A stretch of 64,000 nucleotides of DNA from Methanospirillum stamsii (GTDB lineage Archaea > Halobacteriota > Methanomicrobia > Methanomicrobiales > Methanospirillaceae), in NCBI RefSeq assembly GCF_003173335.1, contig NZ_QGMZ01000039.1, forward strand, positions 62,001-126,000, written 5' to 3'. Numbering within the stretch: the first letter of the stretch is position 1; each line of letters begins with the position of its first letter. Positions 53,517-61,651 of this stretch are shown here, in pieces. Below the pieces are notes generated by a model that worked only from the letters and a program-made list of their open reading frames with translations, did not search any database and was not told the origin of the DNA. A program made the position numbers and the translations under genes.

Positions 53517-53688
53517 AAAATCTCCCGCTTATTTACGAACGAACTGGATAGTGTGTCCACCAGATCCAAGTGGTTCTCTTAATCGCCTGTTACTCTTTGT
53601 TGAATCAGGTGGTGGTATGTATGTTTATTGTACTGAATTGGAATTTTTTATATGAGATATTGTTCATATTCATAGTCCTTAACCTTAT

Positions 53689-53921
53689 CTAGATAATTAT
53701 TAAAATGATTTCAGCTTTCAAAATCTCCAGATTGAGATTCGCCTACTTCAAAATAGAGAGTAAGGTTCCTTTTTTGTTCATGATGAAGGGGAACAGCAAA
53801 TGATTGATCCCCTCGCTGCAAAATGACATGATCACCCACGAGTACGCCTGACAACTGCTCCATGATGACAGAGAATTTTTATCAATTCCCTTCCGGATAA
53901 AACCGGGAGTTTATGAGACAT
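53689..53921 (-). pseudogene. hicA: hicA toxin gene destroyed by two frameshifts and a stop
   Basis: Reading from ATG 53921, which overlaps the hicB stop by 11 nt, the frame gives LSGRELIKILCHHGAVVRR then TRG and hits a stop. After removal of one T near 53830-53836 it continues DHVILQRGDQSFAVPLHHEQK, the HicA RNA-binding core with the catalytic-type His in GDHVIL. A run of six A's (T's at 53770-53775) carries one base too many, and past it comes GTLLSILK, then an in-frame TAG (53743-53745) where Gln is usual, then ANLNLEILKA. Three lesions make a functional toxin impossible. Confidence 0.85.
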
Positions 53922-54135
53922 TTGCAATCTCTATCCGGGCTACCTGAGTCGTTGATAGAGCAAGCTTATCTCTTAAATCATCCTGTAGTACATCGAGAAG
54001 AAGTTCAATCGCTTCTTTAATGTTATCCAGAGCCTCCTCAACAGTTTCTCCCTGGCTTATCGCTCCAGGTAATTCAAGACATTGAACGGTGTAGCCACCT
54101 TCTTCCTGAGGCATTATGAAAATTGTGTATTGCAT
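53911..54135 (-). CDS. hicB: HicB antitoxin
   Basis: 74 residues from ATG 54135 (GGTG upstream). HicB/RNase H-like partial fold with the family motif YTVQCLELPGAISQGETVEEALDNIKEAIELLLD (residues 15-48). It binds and neutralises HicA. The short length without a C-terminal DNA-binding domain is common for archaeal HicB. Since the toxin next to it is broken, this antitoxin is now an orphan. Confidence 0.9.
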   Translation of the reverse strand: MQYTIFIMPQEEGGYTVQCLELPGAISQGETVEEALDNIKEAIELLLDVLQDDLRDKLALSTTQVARIEIANVS

Positions 54136-54162
54136 AACACCACTATAGAACAATAATTGCAC

Positions 54163-54680
54163 CTCTTAAAGAATATAGATAACTATTCATGGATTTTCAG
54201 ATACTTTTCTCCATATGATCGGCCATATCAGACTGCCTATTTACTAGGTCAAATCGATTTTTTTATTAACATGAGTGAAACATTATTATTATCGATCTCA
54301 TGATATTCACGATTCCTCTCCATATCTCCATTCACTCGAAAGATTTTCGATGTGAAGAAAATGCCTAAAATTATGTTTAGGCATCATGACCCTCCGGGAG
54401 ACGTGAATGTTTCGGAGGTCTTTGGAGGATGGGCACTTTTGAGAGGCGTTCTGGTACCAGGAATTACTAGATTTATCCTGATTTTTATAAAAGGGCCATT
54501 CCCTCCAGTTGATGGTATGCTTTTTTTGATCTCTCCGATTCTTTGGGGATTTCGGTTTGTTATTCCGGACAATCCACAACATTCCCGAAATTCAAGGCAG
54601 GTTTCCACACACCTACAACATCTGATACATTATTTGGATCTGGAAAAAACACAGGGCATACTAAAAAATTCAGAGAGGTT
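54163..54680. other. 518-nt region without a recognised gene
   Basis: Frames of 70-110 codons exist on both strands, but none shows protein-family features, and none has a ribosome-binding site. The right end serves as promoter and leader of the surface protein gene. It may contain the decayed remains of another gene. Confidence 0.5.
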
Positions 54681-56762
54681 ATGATGAAAACACCCGAATT
54701 GCTTAAAACTATAATCGTATGTGTACTGGTAACAGCACTGCTCATAATTCCCGCTTTTGGAGATGGAAATATCACAGAACCGTCTGACAGCGGAGTGATT
54801 GACAGCGAAACATCTCCACAGCAGCCAGCCGGTGACGGAGATTCTGGCGTCGGTGATGATCCCGGAACTGATTCTCAGCAGCCTGAAGGATCTGGAACGA
54901 ACGAAGAGAATACGCCGGATGAAAATACAGAGGATGAAGAAACCGATAACACAGGTGATGATCCCGGAACTGATTCTCAGCAGCCTGAAGGATCTGGAAC
55001 AAACGAAGAAGATACACCGGATGAAAATGCAGGGGATGAAGATTCTGAGGGTACAGGAGAAGATGAAGGGAGCGATGGTGAATCTTCAGAGATTTTTGAG
55101 ACTTTATCGCCTGAACCTCCTGTTCTCATGAAGAGCATGACCACTTCCCCTGACACCGGAGCACCTGATCCCCTGGCAGAGTCGGGGACTTCAGATCCGG
55201 GTGCTGGTACCGGAGTGGTTACTCTTGGGACGGTTCATATCACCGCAACCGGAACAGAATTAACGCCCGGTGGAGGAAATGGTTACACCTTCACCGGAAC
55301 TTACAGTGATGGTCAGATTACGATAACCGGCCAGGGTGATAATGCAGGACAATATTATCTTCGGGAGGATCTTCACAGTTCAGCTAATGATTTTGCGATC
55401 CAGATTCAGACATCCGGAGTCACCCTGGATGGAAATGGATTCAGTGTTATCAAGACCGGATCTGCCGGATCTTCTGGAGGGATCTCTCTCACCAGTGAAG
55501 CGGACGGAACCACTGTAAAGAATTTTGATGGGAGTAACGCATTAAGTGACCACTCAGGTATCACTGATTTCAACAGAGGGATTGAGTCATATGGTGATAA
55601 TGTTGTTATCACCGGCAACAAAGCAACCGGTAATGTTAATGCTGGTATCTATTCTGGTGGGGATACAGTAACGATCTCTGATAACTTAGTTCAGGGAACA
55701 CACCCCAACGGGGATGGAATCTTTGTAATAGGATCACAACCGAATGTAATCGGCAACACAGTCACCGATAATCCCGGGGCATCTGGAATTAACACGGATG
55801 CAATCTCTGCAACTATATCAGGAAATACCCTACAAAGAAATGAAGGAGGAATTATGTCCTATGGTGAGGGTTCTACCATACGAGACAATACTATATCGGA
55901 CAATATTTACGGGGGTATCTATTTGACTGACAGCGAAACGGGCGTTACGATAACCGGAAATACGGTTCAGAACAATCCGAGAGGTATTATGTTTGAAGAT
56001 CAGGGCGGAAGTGGAAATGGTCATATCTACAATAATTATTTCGCAAATACACAAAATGTTGATACCTCTGATGACCCTGATATCAGTGCCTACACCTGGA
56101 CCAACCCCTCAGGACCCACTCCCGGAACAAACATTGTCGGCGGCTCGAACATCGCCGGAAACTATTGGAGCGACCCGACCGGGACCGGCTGGTCAGATAC
56201 CCATGCAAGAGATTCCCGTGGATATACCGATGACCCGTATGAGATCGCCAATGGAGTGTATGACAACAAACCACTGGTGAAAACACCTGCACCAAATCCC
56301 AATCCAAGCCCGTCACAGAACCAGGATACCGACTCTGCAACAAACCAGAATACCAATAATCCAGGCTCAGGATCATCAGATACACCTCGGATAAACGTAG
56401 TCCTCACCGCTGCCTCTGTAGGAAATCCCGCTTCTCCGGGCACTACGACGAATCTTATTCTTACCCTTGAAAATATCGGGACATTACCACTCTCACCGTC
56501 AGCCAGAATTATTCTTGTTCCGGTGAATGAACGTGCAGAACCAATCGGAGAACAACCCGTTGAATATGTTGACGGGAAATTTATCCTGAATTATCCTCTA
56601 TTGATCCCAACCGAACCAGGAACATATACGTACATCTTCAGTCCGGTCATGGTGACAGAGGATCCGGATACCGGAGAAGAGGTACGGATTACCGTAGGGG
56701 ATAAAGTTCAATTCACTGTTGTGGTCGGTGAGGATGGAACCGTAACGGTGACAATGGGGTAA
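54681..56762 (+). CDS. Large exported beta-helix surface protein
   Basis: 693 residues from ATG 54681, preceded by GAGAGG. Signal peptide 1-27. Residues 30-135 are extremely acidic and repetitive, including a 34-residue unit present twice. A right-handed beta-helix of NosD/CASH type covers about 190-470 (repeats such as NVVITGNKATGNVNAGIYSG). An Asn/Pro/Ser-rich linker spans 530-560, then a CARDB-like beta-sandwich. No transmembrane helix closes it. It is probably a cell-surface adhesin or glycan-binding protein. Confidence 0.75.
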   Translation: MMKTPELLKTIIVCVLVTALLIIPAFGDGNITEPSDSGVIDSETSPQQPAGDGDSGVGDDPGTDSQQPEGSGTNEENTPDENTEDEETDNTGDDPGTDSQQPEGSGTNEEDTPDENAGDEDSEGTGEDEGSDGESSEIFETLSPEPPVLMKSMTTSPDTGAPDPLAESGTSDPGAGTGVVTLGTVHITATGTELTPGGGNGYTFTGTYSDGQITITGQGDNAGQYYLREDLHSSANDFAIQIQTSGVTLDGNGFSVIKTGSAGSSGGISLTSEADGTTVKNFDGSNALSDHSGITDFNRGIESYGDNVVITGNKATGNVNAGIYSGGDTVTISDNLVQGTHPNGDGIFVIGSQPNVIGNTVTDNPGASGINTDAISATISGNTLQRNEGGIMSYGEGSTIRDNTISDNIYGGIYLTDSETGVTITGNTVQNNPRGIMFEDQGGSGNGHIYNNYFANTQNVDTSDDPDISAYTWTNPSGPTPGTNIVGGSNIAGNYWSDPTGTGWSDTHARDSRGYTDDPYEIANGVYDNKPLVKTPAPNPNPSPSQNQDTDSATNQNTNNPGSGSSDTPRINVVLTAASVGNPASPGTTTNLILTLENIGTLPLSPSARIILVPVNERAEPIGEQPVEYVDGKFILNYPLLIPTEPGTYTYIFSPVMVTEDPDTGEEVRITVGDKVQFTVVVGEDGTVTVTMG
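54852..55055 (+). repeat. 102-bp tandem duplication inside the surface protein gene
   Basis: Units 54852-54953 and 54954-55055 begin with the same GGTGATGATCCCGGAACTGA and differ at only a few positions over the first 85 bases, diverging more in the last 17. Each encodes 34 residues (PGTDSQQPEGSGTNEE core). Confidence 0.85.
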
Positions 56763-56866
56763 GGACTGGAATAGAATCACGATTTAATAATCAAAACTAA
56801 TATGCGGCCACAAATTTCACTTTTTCACTAAAAATTTCATTTAGTATTGAACATATACATATAGAC

Positions 56867-57202
56867 ATGAAACCGATCCCGGTATCCCATGAAATACTGG
56901 CAGACATTATCAGGGATGTGTTTTCATCCCATGAAACATCAATTGATTCCATTATCCTTTTTGGGAGCCGTGTATCAGGAAATACCAGGGCGGATAGTGA
57001 TTGGGATTTTCTCATCGTCACTACAAATAGAATTAATCATTCATTGAAACGAAAAATTACTTCAGAAATAAGAAAAAAGTTCATCTTCGCCTATGATATA
57101 GATGTAGATCTTGTTGTGGTACCAAAAGAAGACATGATATCAGGAAAAACTGACACCGGGCGAATTTCTTACTATGCACTTCGAGATGGTATTGCGATAT
57201 GA
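56867..57202 (+). CDS. MNT-type minimal nucleotidyltransferase (antitoxin)
   Basis: 111 residues. The MNT core has Gly33-Ser34 (FGSRVSGNT) and acidic metal ligands Asp45 and Asp47 (SDWDFL), with a further Asp near 80 (DIDVDLVVV). Minimal nucleotidyltransferases of this type act as antitoxins by AMPylating their HEPN partner. Its last codon overlaps the following HEPN gene by 4 nt. Intact. Confidence 0.9.
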   Translation: MKPIPVSHEILADIIRDVFSSHETSIDSIILFGSRVSGNTRADSDWDFLIVTTNRINHSLKRKITSEIRKKFIFAYDIDVDLVVVPKEDMISGKTDTGRISYYALRDGIAI

Positions 57203-57609
57203 CAGACCGGTTTAAAACGGTCACGCATTGGTGCCACAAAGCTGATAACGATCTGAAAGCTGCAAATCATGAGATAGATCATGAGGATGGAGCATTTGAC
57301 ACAGTTTGCTTTCATGCACAGCAAACTGTGGAGAAATATCTAAAAGCATACCTCGTCTTTCATGGAAAGGAGATTCCAAGAACTCATGCTCTAATCAGAC
57401 TGATCAAGGACTGTATATCGATAGACGGATCTTTTGAAAAATTAATTGAAAAAGAGATCGATGAACTTACAGATTATGCTATAGAAATTCGTTATGCTGA
57501 CGACTTCTATATTCCAAACAGAGAAGAAGCCAGAAATGCGATAGATAAAGCTGAATATGTAAAAGATTTCGTGAAATCGCGATTGTCTAAAGGTGGATTC
57601 ATTGACTAG
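57199..57609 (+). CDS. HEPN-domain protein (toxin partner)
   Basis: 136 residues, all-alpha HEPN fold of the COG2250 type: WCHKADNDLKAANHEI near the N-terminus, FHAQQTVEKYLKAYLVFHG near 38-56 and EIRYADDFYIP near 100-110. This group is typically paired with an MNT gene, and here it overlaps the 56867 MNT gene by 4 nt. Classical RNase motif RxxxxH is not obvious, so its toxicity is uncertain. Confidence 0.9.
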   Translation: MTDRFKTVTHWCHKADNDLKAANHEIDHEDGAFDTVCFHAQQTVEKYLKAYLVFHGKEIPRTHALIRLIKDCISIDGSFEKLIEKEIDELTDYAIEIRYADDFYIPNREEARNAIDKAEYVKDFVKSRLSKGGFID

Positions 57610-57707
57610 CCCGACAATGAAAGAGCAAAAAGGAATAATCTCACCAGATTCATCATTTTGGAAACTCGTTGGATCAATAAAAACACCCCGTATTAACGGG
57701 CGGAATC

Positions 57708-57850
57708 ATGACGAGTATCTCTATGACAAAGCGTGATAGTATCTTTGTTGATACGAGTGCTCTCTATGCCCTTTTTAATGAGAATGATATCGACCATTCA
57801 TCTGCAAGAACCTGTATGAATGAATTGATACAGAGACATACGTCATTTAT
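57708..57850 (+). pseudogene. N-terminal stump of a PIN-domain (VapC-type) toxin
   Basis: About 47 residues resemble the start of a PIN ribonuclease: IFVDTSALYALFNENDIDHS with the first catalytic Asp in VDTSA. After RHTSFI (about 57850) homology ends and the frame runs into unrelated sequence. Three of the four expected acidic residues are missing. The break coincides with the start of an HI0074-family remnant in another frame. Confidence 0.7.
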
Positions 57851-58081
57851 CAGGGTAATACGGAAGTTATGGGCTCTCGGGACGCAATTCGCCAGGCTTT
57901 CTCTCTCGGACTCATTTCAGATGGAAAAACCTGGATGGCAATGACAGACAGTCGTAACCTTACTTCACATACCGATGATGAGGAGACTGTTGAGAATATA
58001 TTGGAACAGATAGCCGGTGAGTATTTCCCTTTGTTTGTAGAATTTCAGGAGAAAATGAGTCACCTTGCAAACAAAGACTAA
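57845..58081 (+). pseudogene. C-terminal remnant of an HI0074-family (MNT partner) protein
   Basis: In the frame of ATG 57869 the sequence begins YQGNTEVMGSRDAIRQAFSL and continues GLISDGKTWMAMTDSRNLTSHTDDEET, the C-terminal half of the HI0074 nucleotidyltransferase substrate-binding family. Full-length members have about 130-150 residues; here only about 78 remain. The fold's N-terminal helices have been replaced by the PIN fragment. The stretch from 57869 could still be translated as a short protein. Confidence 0.75.
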
Positions 58082-58388
58082 TACAGATTGTGGGCTGTCC
58101 CAGGATGATATAATCCGGATACAGCAGGTATTTGCCTCCTGTCCCCGGCTGAAAAAAGCAATTCTCTTTGGATCACGTGCCATGGGAACCCATCGCCCGG
58201 GTTCTGATATTGACATTGCCCTTGACGGAGAGGAACTGACTATTCAGGATCAACTCAGGTTAATGGGCATGATTGACGAACTCAATCTCCCAAATTTTTT
58301 TGACCTAATCCTCCTCAAACAAGTGAATAACCAGGATCTCATTTCACATATCAACAGGGTTGGAAAAATAATTTATTCGAACAAGTAA
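58065..58388 (+). CDS. HI0073-like minimal nucleotidyltransferase
   Basis: 107 residues from a TTG start. FGSRAMGTHRPGSDIDIAL holds the GS loop and the two-Asp metal motif. It overlaps the HI0074 remnant, as the two genes would in an intact HI0074-HI0073 pair. The enzyme looks whole even though its partner is truncated. Confidence 0.85.
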   Translation: MQTKTNTDCGLSQDDIIRIQQVFASCPRLKKAILFGSRAMGTHRPGSDIDIALDGEELTIQDQLRLMGMIDELNLPNFFDLILLKQVNNQDLISHINRVGKIIYSNK

Positions 58389-58417
58389 CCGAAAAAACAG
58401 AATATGTCTATACAATA

Positions 58418-58759
58418 TTAACCATATCCATACCTGGTTAATTGCTGTTTTAACACTATAATCTCATTATTACAGGTATCCCAGACAATCTGCCAATCTG
58501 TATGAAAGTATTGATGACATATGAAATTCCTCATTCCAATCATTCCACTCCAGTCAATGTCTGGTATTTGCGCCTGAACAATCGGATCAATTCTCCTTGC
58601 TGCTTCACCAATAATTTCTAAATTCCGTAAAACAGCATCCTGTGTTTTTTGATCTAAGAGAAACTCCTCGTAAGAAAATTCAGCAATATATGATTCAATC
58701 TTTTCAATAGCTTCAATGATGTCATGAATAAAAATATCACTGCTTCTTTTTTCAGACAT
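58418..58759 (-). CDS. hepT: HepT-like HEPN toxin (DUF86)
   Basis: 113 residues from ATG 58759. It has the DUF86 features: FIHDIIEAIEKIESYIAE, then RNLEIIGEAARRI near 63-75 and the toxin motif RNFICHQY (R-x4-H-x-Y) near 85-95, with Arg, His and Tyr present. HepT cuts RNA; the neighbouring MntA AMPylates its Tyr and so silences it. The start overlaps the mntA stop by 8 nt. An intact pair. Confidence 0.9.
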   Translation of the reverse strand: MSEKRSSDIFIHDIIEAIEKIESYIAEFSYEEFLLDQKTQDAVLRNLEIIGEAARRIDPIVQAQIPDIDWSGMIGMRNFICHQYFHTDWQIVWDTCNNEIIVLKQQLTRYGYG

Positions 58760-59054
58760 ACACAATATCTTCCATAATTGAACTGCGAAGAAGCGGGTGA
58801 AGTGCTCCTGGTGTGGTGAGATCCACATCTCTCCCAAGGAGTAAACGCATTTCATTTTGTAAATGTGACATCAAAAAAAAACCAACTGATTGATCAAATT
58901 CAACTAAAATGTCAATATCACTGGTATCTTTCAAATCATTTCTTGCAGCGGAGCCAAAAATGCCAATTCTTGTAATATGATATTTCTTTTGAAGATTTTT
59001 TCGATGAAGGTTGATGATGTCACGAATTTCATCACAGGTATCAACCCTGTTCAT
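58752..59054 (-). CDS. mntA: MntA-like nucleotidyltransferase antitoxin
   Basis: 100 residues. FGSAARNDLKDTSDIDILVEF has the family signature GSxARx9SDIDxxV, and a third acidic ligand is in LGRDVDLTTP. It comes first in the operon with hepT, so antitoxin is made before toxin. Third MNT module of the island. Confidence 0.9.
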   Translation of the reverse strand: MNRVDTCDEIRDIINLHRKNLQKKYHITRIGIFGSAARNDLKDTSDIDILVEFDQSVGFFLMSHLQNEMRLLLGRDVDLTTPGALHPLLRSSIMEDIVYV

Positions 59055-59164
59055 ACCACATATTGAACCTTTCAGGTAATCAGAGTATCATTCACATGAC
59101 AGAGAGGACCGGAGAAAAAAAGGAAAAACTATTGCCTCAGGAAATGAGGTCACAAAATTGGGTA

Positions 59165-60433
59165 TTAACAATTTTTTTCAGACCTGATCTTTTCTGCGGC
59201 AACCGCCTTCTTTTCCCTGAACTCTTTCAAAAATTCAGTTACCCGGGCTGCAGAATCTTTCTTGCATTTTCCGCACATTAGTTCCCCAGCCTTGCACTGG
59301 CGACGGATTTCAGCAAGTTCTGCATCTTCCGGAACCATGTGGAAGAGATTCAGGAGGAACACCGGGCAGGTATCCGGCTCTCCCCCGAGTTCTTTCTGTT
59401 CCTGAAGAGTCATCCTTCCTCCGGTAAGGGCAGACATCACTTTCTTTGTGACCGTCTTGTCATCCTCAAAAAATCCGATGATGCTCTCCGGAACACTTGA
59501 AGACATCTTGCCACCGGTAAGCCCTGGCATGAACCGATGAAACGTTGCAGAAGGCGTAACAAACCCGTACCCGCCATGAGTCCGTTCAATCGCCCGGACG
59601 GTTTTTTTGACAACATCTAGCGGGACATTGGTAATATCAATATGTCCTTCGTACCGCTTAGATCCTTTGAATGCCTTGTTTACCGCTTTCATGGCCTCTT
59701 CCGGTGCCTCTTTCGACCGGACACTCACATGGGTATTCCGATCTTCAACCGTGAACATCCTAAGTTTATGGGCCACACCCCGAGTCAGCCGGATGTGTGG
59801 ATCCTGGTCCAGACCTACCGGAACAATGGTCGGAGCCGGATCATCATTCACTTGGGGATGAAGGATATCTGCAACCTGGGTTAAAACACTCATTGCATGA
59901 CCAATATCAGTATCAGGAGTAAAACCGTAAATTGCAGAGAGTTCTGAAAAGTTCACCTTTGCCGATGCTTCAAACGCCAGGTCCTGCACAACCCGGTTTG
60001 TGCTCTGTTCGTAGGTATTTCCGTGATATCCAAGAGCAAACAGACAGGAGAGATATTCATCACCATACATCCGGCAATCATCCCAGGAAAGGTTTCGAAC
60101 TGCATGAGCTTCCCGGTCAGCAATGCAGATGTACCCCCTGCCTCCCTGCTGTACATGCCAGACAACCTCTTTCATGACCATCAGGTGCCCGAGGTGAGGA
60201 TGGCCGGACGGCATAAACCCGGTCATGACATTAAACGGCTCATTATTCCGGATGGCATTTGCAATCTGGTGATAATCACGGTGTCCAAAGACAATCCCTC
60301 TTCTGATAAAATCAGGAATGTCCGGGAGGAGGTCTGTCACGGTTTCAATACGCTCGATGCCAAACTCGACATGGAGACGTTCGATATCGACTGACTGATC
60401 TGATGACCAGGGGTTAACGGATTCAGTATTCAT
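59165..60433 (-). CDS. trpS: Tryptophanyl-tRNA synthetase
   Basis: 422 residues, class I. The HIGH-type motif is HPHLGH at 78-83 and the KMSSS loop is GGKMSSSVPES near 316-325, followed by a helical anticodon-binding region. The C-terminal tail is Lys-rich and contains CGKCKK. It charges tRNA-Trp. It follows endA by 7 nt in the same direction, an arrangement I regard as usual in related methanogens. Confidence 0.95.
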   Translation of the reverse strand: MNTESVNPWSSDQSVDIERLHVEFGIERIETVTDLLPDIPDFIRRGIVFGHRDYHQIANAIRNNEPFNVMTGFMPSGHPHLGHLMVMKEVVWHVQQGGRGYICIADREAHAVRNLSWDDCRMYGDEYLSCLFALGYHGNTYEQSTNRVVQDLAFEASAKVNFSELSAIYGFTPDTDIGHAMSVLTQVADILHPQVNDDPAPTIVPVGLDQDPHIRLTRGVAHKLRMFTVEDRNTHVSVRSKEAPEEAMKAVNKAFKGSKRYEGHIDITNVPLDVVKKTVRAIERTHGGYGFVTPSATFHRFMPGLTGGKMSSSVPESIIGFFEDDKTVTKKVMSALTGGRMTLQEQKELGGEPDTCPVFLLNLFHMVPEDAELAEIRRQCKAGELMCGKCKKDSAARVTEFLKEFREKKAVAAEKIRSEKNC

Positions 60434-60440
60434 GATGATT

Positions 60441-61448
60441 CTAAAGTTTTATTCGTGCAAATTCAATGAAGACAATGCCCTCATCATGTATACCGGCAAA
60501 TAACATCTTCTTTTTGACACTGTGTGCCATCCGGACCGACCGTGAAATACTGTTCATCGGAAGGGTTTCTCCCTGTCCGATAGCCTGTACAAGCATTTCT
60601 GAGTGGATTTTTCTTCCTGAATATACACGGAAATGATGACCGAATTTATACCCGGTCTTGGGAATATAGTTCAGTGATCGCAGGTGACTGTAGACCGTAT
60701 TCTTTTTCTCAAGTTCAGGATCATTTTCCCCGATAAGTGCACAATATACATCAGGAGTAAGCAGGTTTCCATCCTGCTCAATCGTGACCAGACCCTGTTT
60801 CATGAGATATGCAGCCTCAACAGTAGCTAAGACAATCCTGGAATCATCGAATCGTTTTCCATAAAATGCCTGATCATACCCAAGATCAACCCCTGCATAA
60901 ATTATCGCGGAGATGCTTGAGAGAATTCCACTGGCAGGTAGAGGTTCCGGAGACTCTTCAAGGCCGGGCAGTTTCTGGATTTTTACCTCATAATAGGTGA
61001 TCTCAAACTCATCATCAACCACCGCCAGAACATGCTGTTTTCTCATGTTAAGAGTAGTCTTAACCTCGCTCTGGACCACGGCAAAATCAATGAGGTCACG
61101 CTCCGAGAGCACCCGGACCATATATTGTGACTCACCTTTTCCAGGTTTTTCTCCCCTTCGAAATACCCGGAAATCATGCGGACCGGTCTGGACTACATAT
61201 CCACGTTCACGGATGTCCCGGTAAACCAGGAATGACCGGATCATATGGGCATCCTGAGAGAACCGGACTAACAGTGAGTCAAAATCCAATCCGGGGATCT
61301 CAATCCTTCCCCGGTACACGAGATAGAGTGCTTCTACCGGAGAGAGCTTGAGCCCGTCTTTTTGCGGCCTGCCAAAACCACTCTGTTCATAAAGGGCATA
61401 TCCCTCTGACCCCAGCAGGACTTTTTCATCTTCTATCCGTGCCTTCAC
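60441..61448 (-). CDS. endA: tRNA-splicing endonuclease (duplicated alpha2 type)
   Basis: 335 residues from GTG 61448, about twice the size of the single-domain homotetrameric form, so it carries two repeats on one chain. The first half (SLLVRFSQDAHMIRSFLVYRDI to FRVFRRG) is the inactive repeat. The second has the catalytic Tyr in TGYKFGHHF, His in KIHSEMLVQ and Lys in AHSVKKKML. It cuts pre-tRNA introns at bulge-helix-bulge sites. It is the first gene of an operon with trpS. Confidence 0.93.
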   Translation of the reverse strand: MKARIEDEKVLLGSEGYALYEQSGFGRPQKDGLKLSPVEALYLVYRGRIEIPGLDFDSLLVRFSQDAHMIRSFLVYRDIRERGYVVQTGPHDFRVFRRGEKPGKGESQYMVRVLSERDLIDFAVVQSEVKTTLNMRKQHVLAVVDDEFEITYYEVKIQKLPGLEESPEPLPASGILSSISAIIYAGVDLGYDQAFYGKRFDDSRIVLATVEAAYLMKQGLVTIEQDGNLLTPDVYCALIGENDPELEKKNTVYSHLRSLNYIPKTGYKFGHHFRVYSGRKIHSEMLVQAIGQGETLPMNSISRSVRMAHSVKKKMLFAGIHDEGIVFIEFARIKL

Positions 61449-61624
61449 GCCGTAATATTTGGAAGTTATGCATCATAAAACACCCCCGAGCTGAAGAGGG
61501 AAAACTATCAAATCATGAATTGTAAATATCATGATGCTATACATAAGGAATGAAAAATATTTATTCCAATATATTTTAAATTCAATCTCAAACATTTTTT
61601 ATTTATAAAAAAAGGGGAATTTAG

Positions 61625-61642
61625 AAAAATTTTAAAATTTTT
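61625..61642. terminator. A/T palindrome after the 61652 gene
   Basis: AAAAATTTTAAAATTTTT is a perfect palindrome 10 nt downstream of the multi-PAS gene's stop (on the minus strand). Its T-tracts on both strands make it a likely bidirectional terminator. It also lies in the gap ahead of endA. Confidence 0.4.
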
Positions 61643-61651
61643 TGTTAAAAA

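Noticed and set aside
54352-54684. 110-codon frame ahead of the surface protein gene, partly hydrophobic, and long frames opposite it
   Set aside because: No family, no start signal, and frames exist on both strands, which is typical of non-coding DNA.
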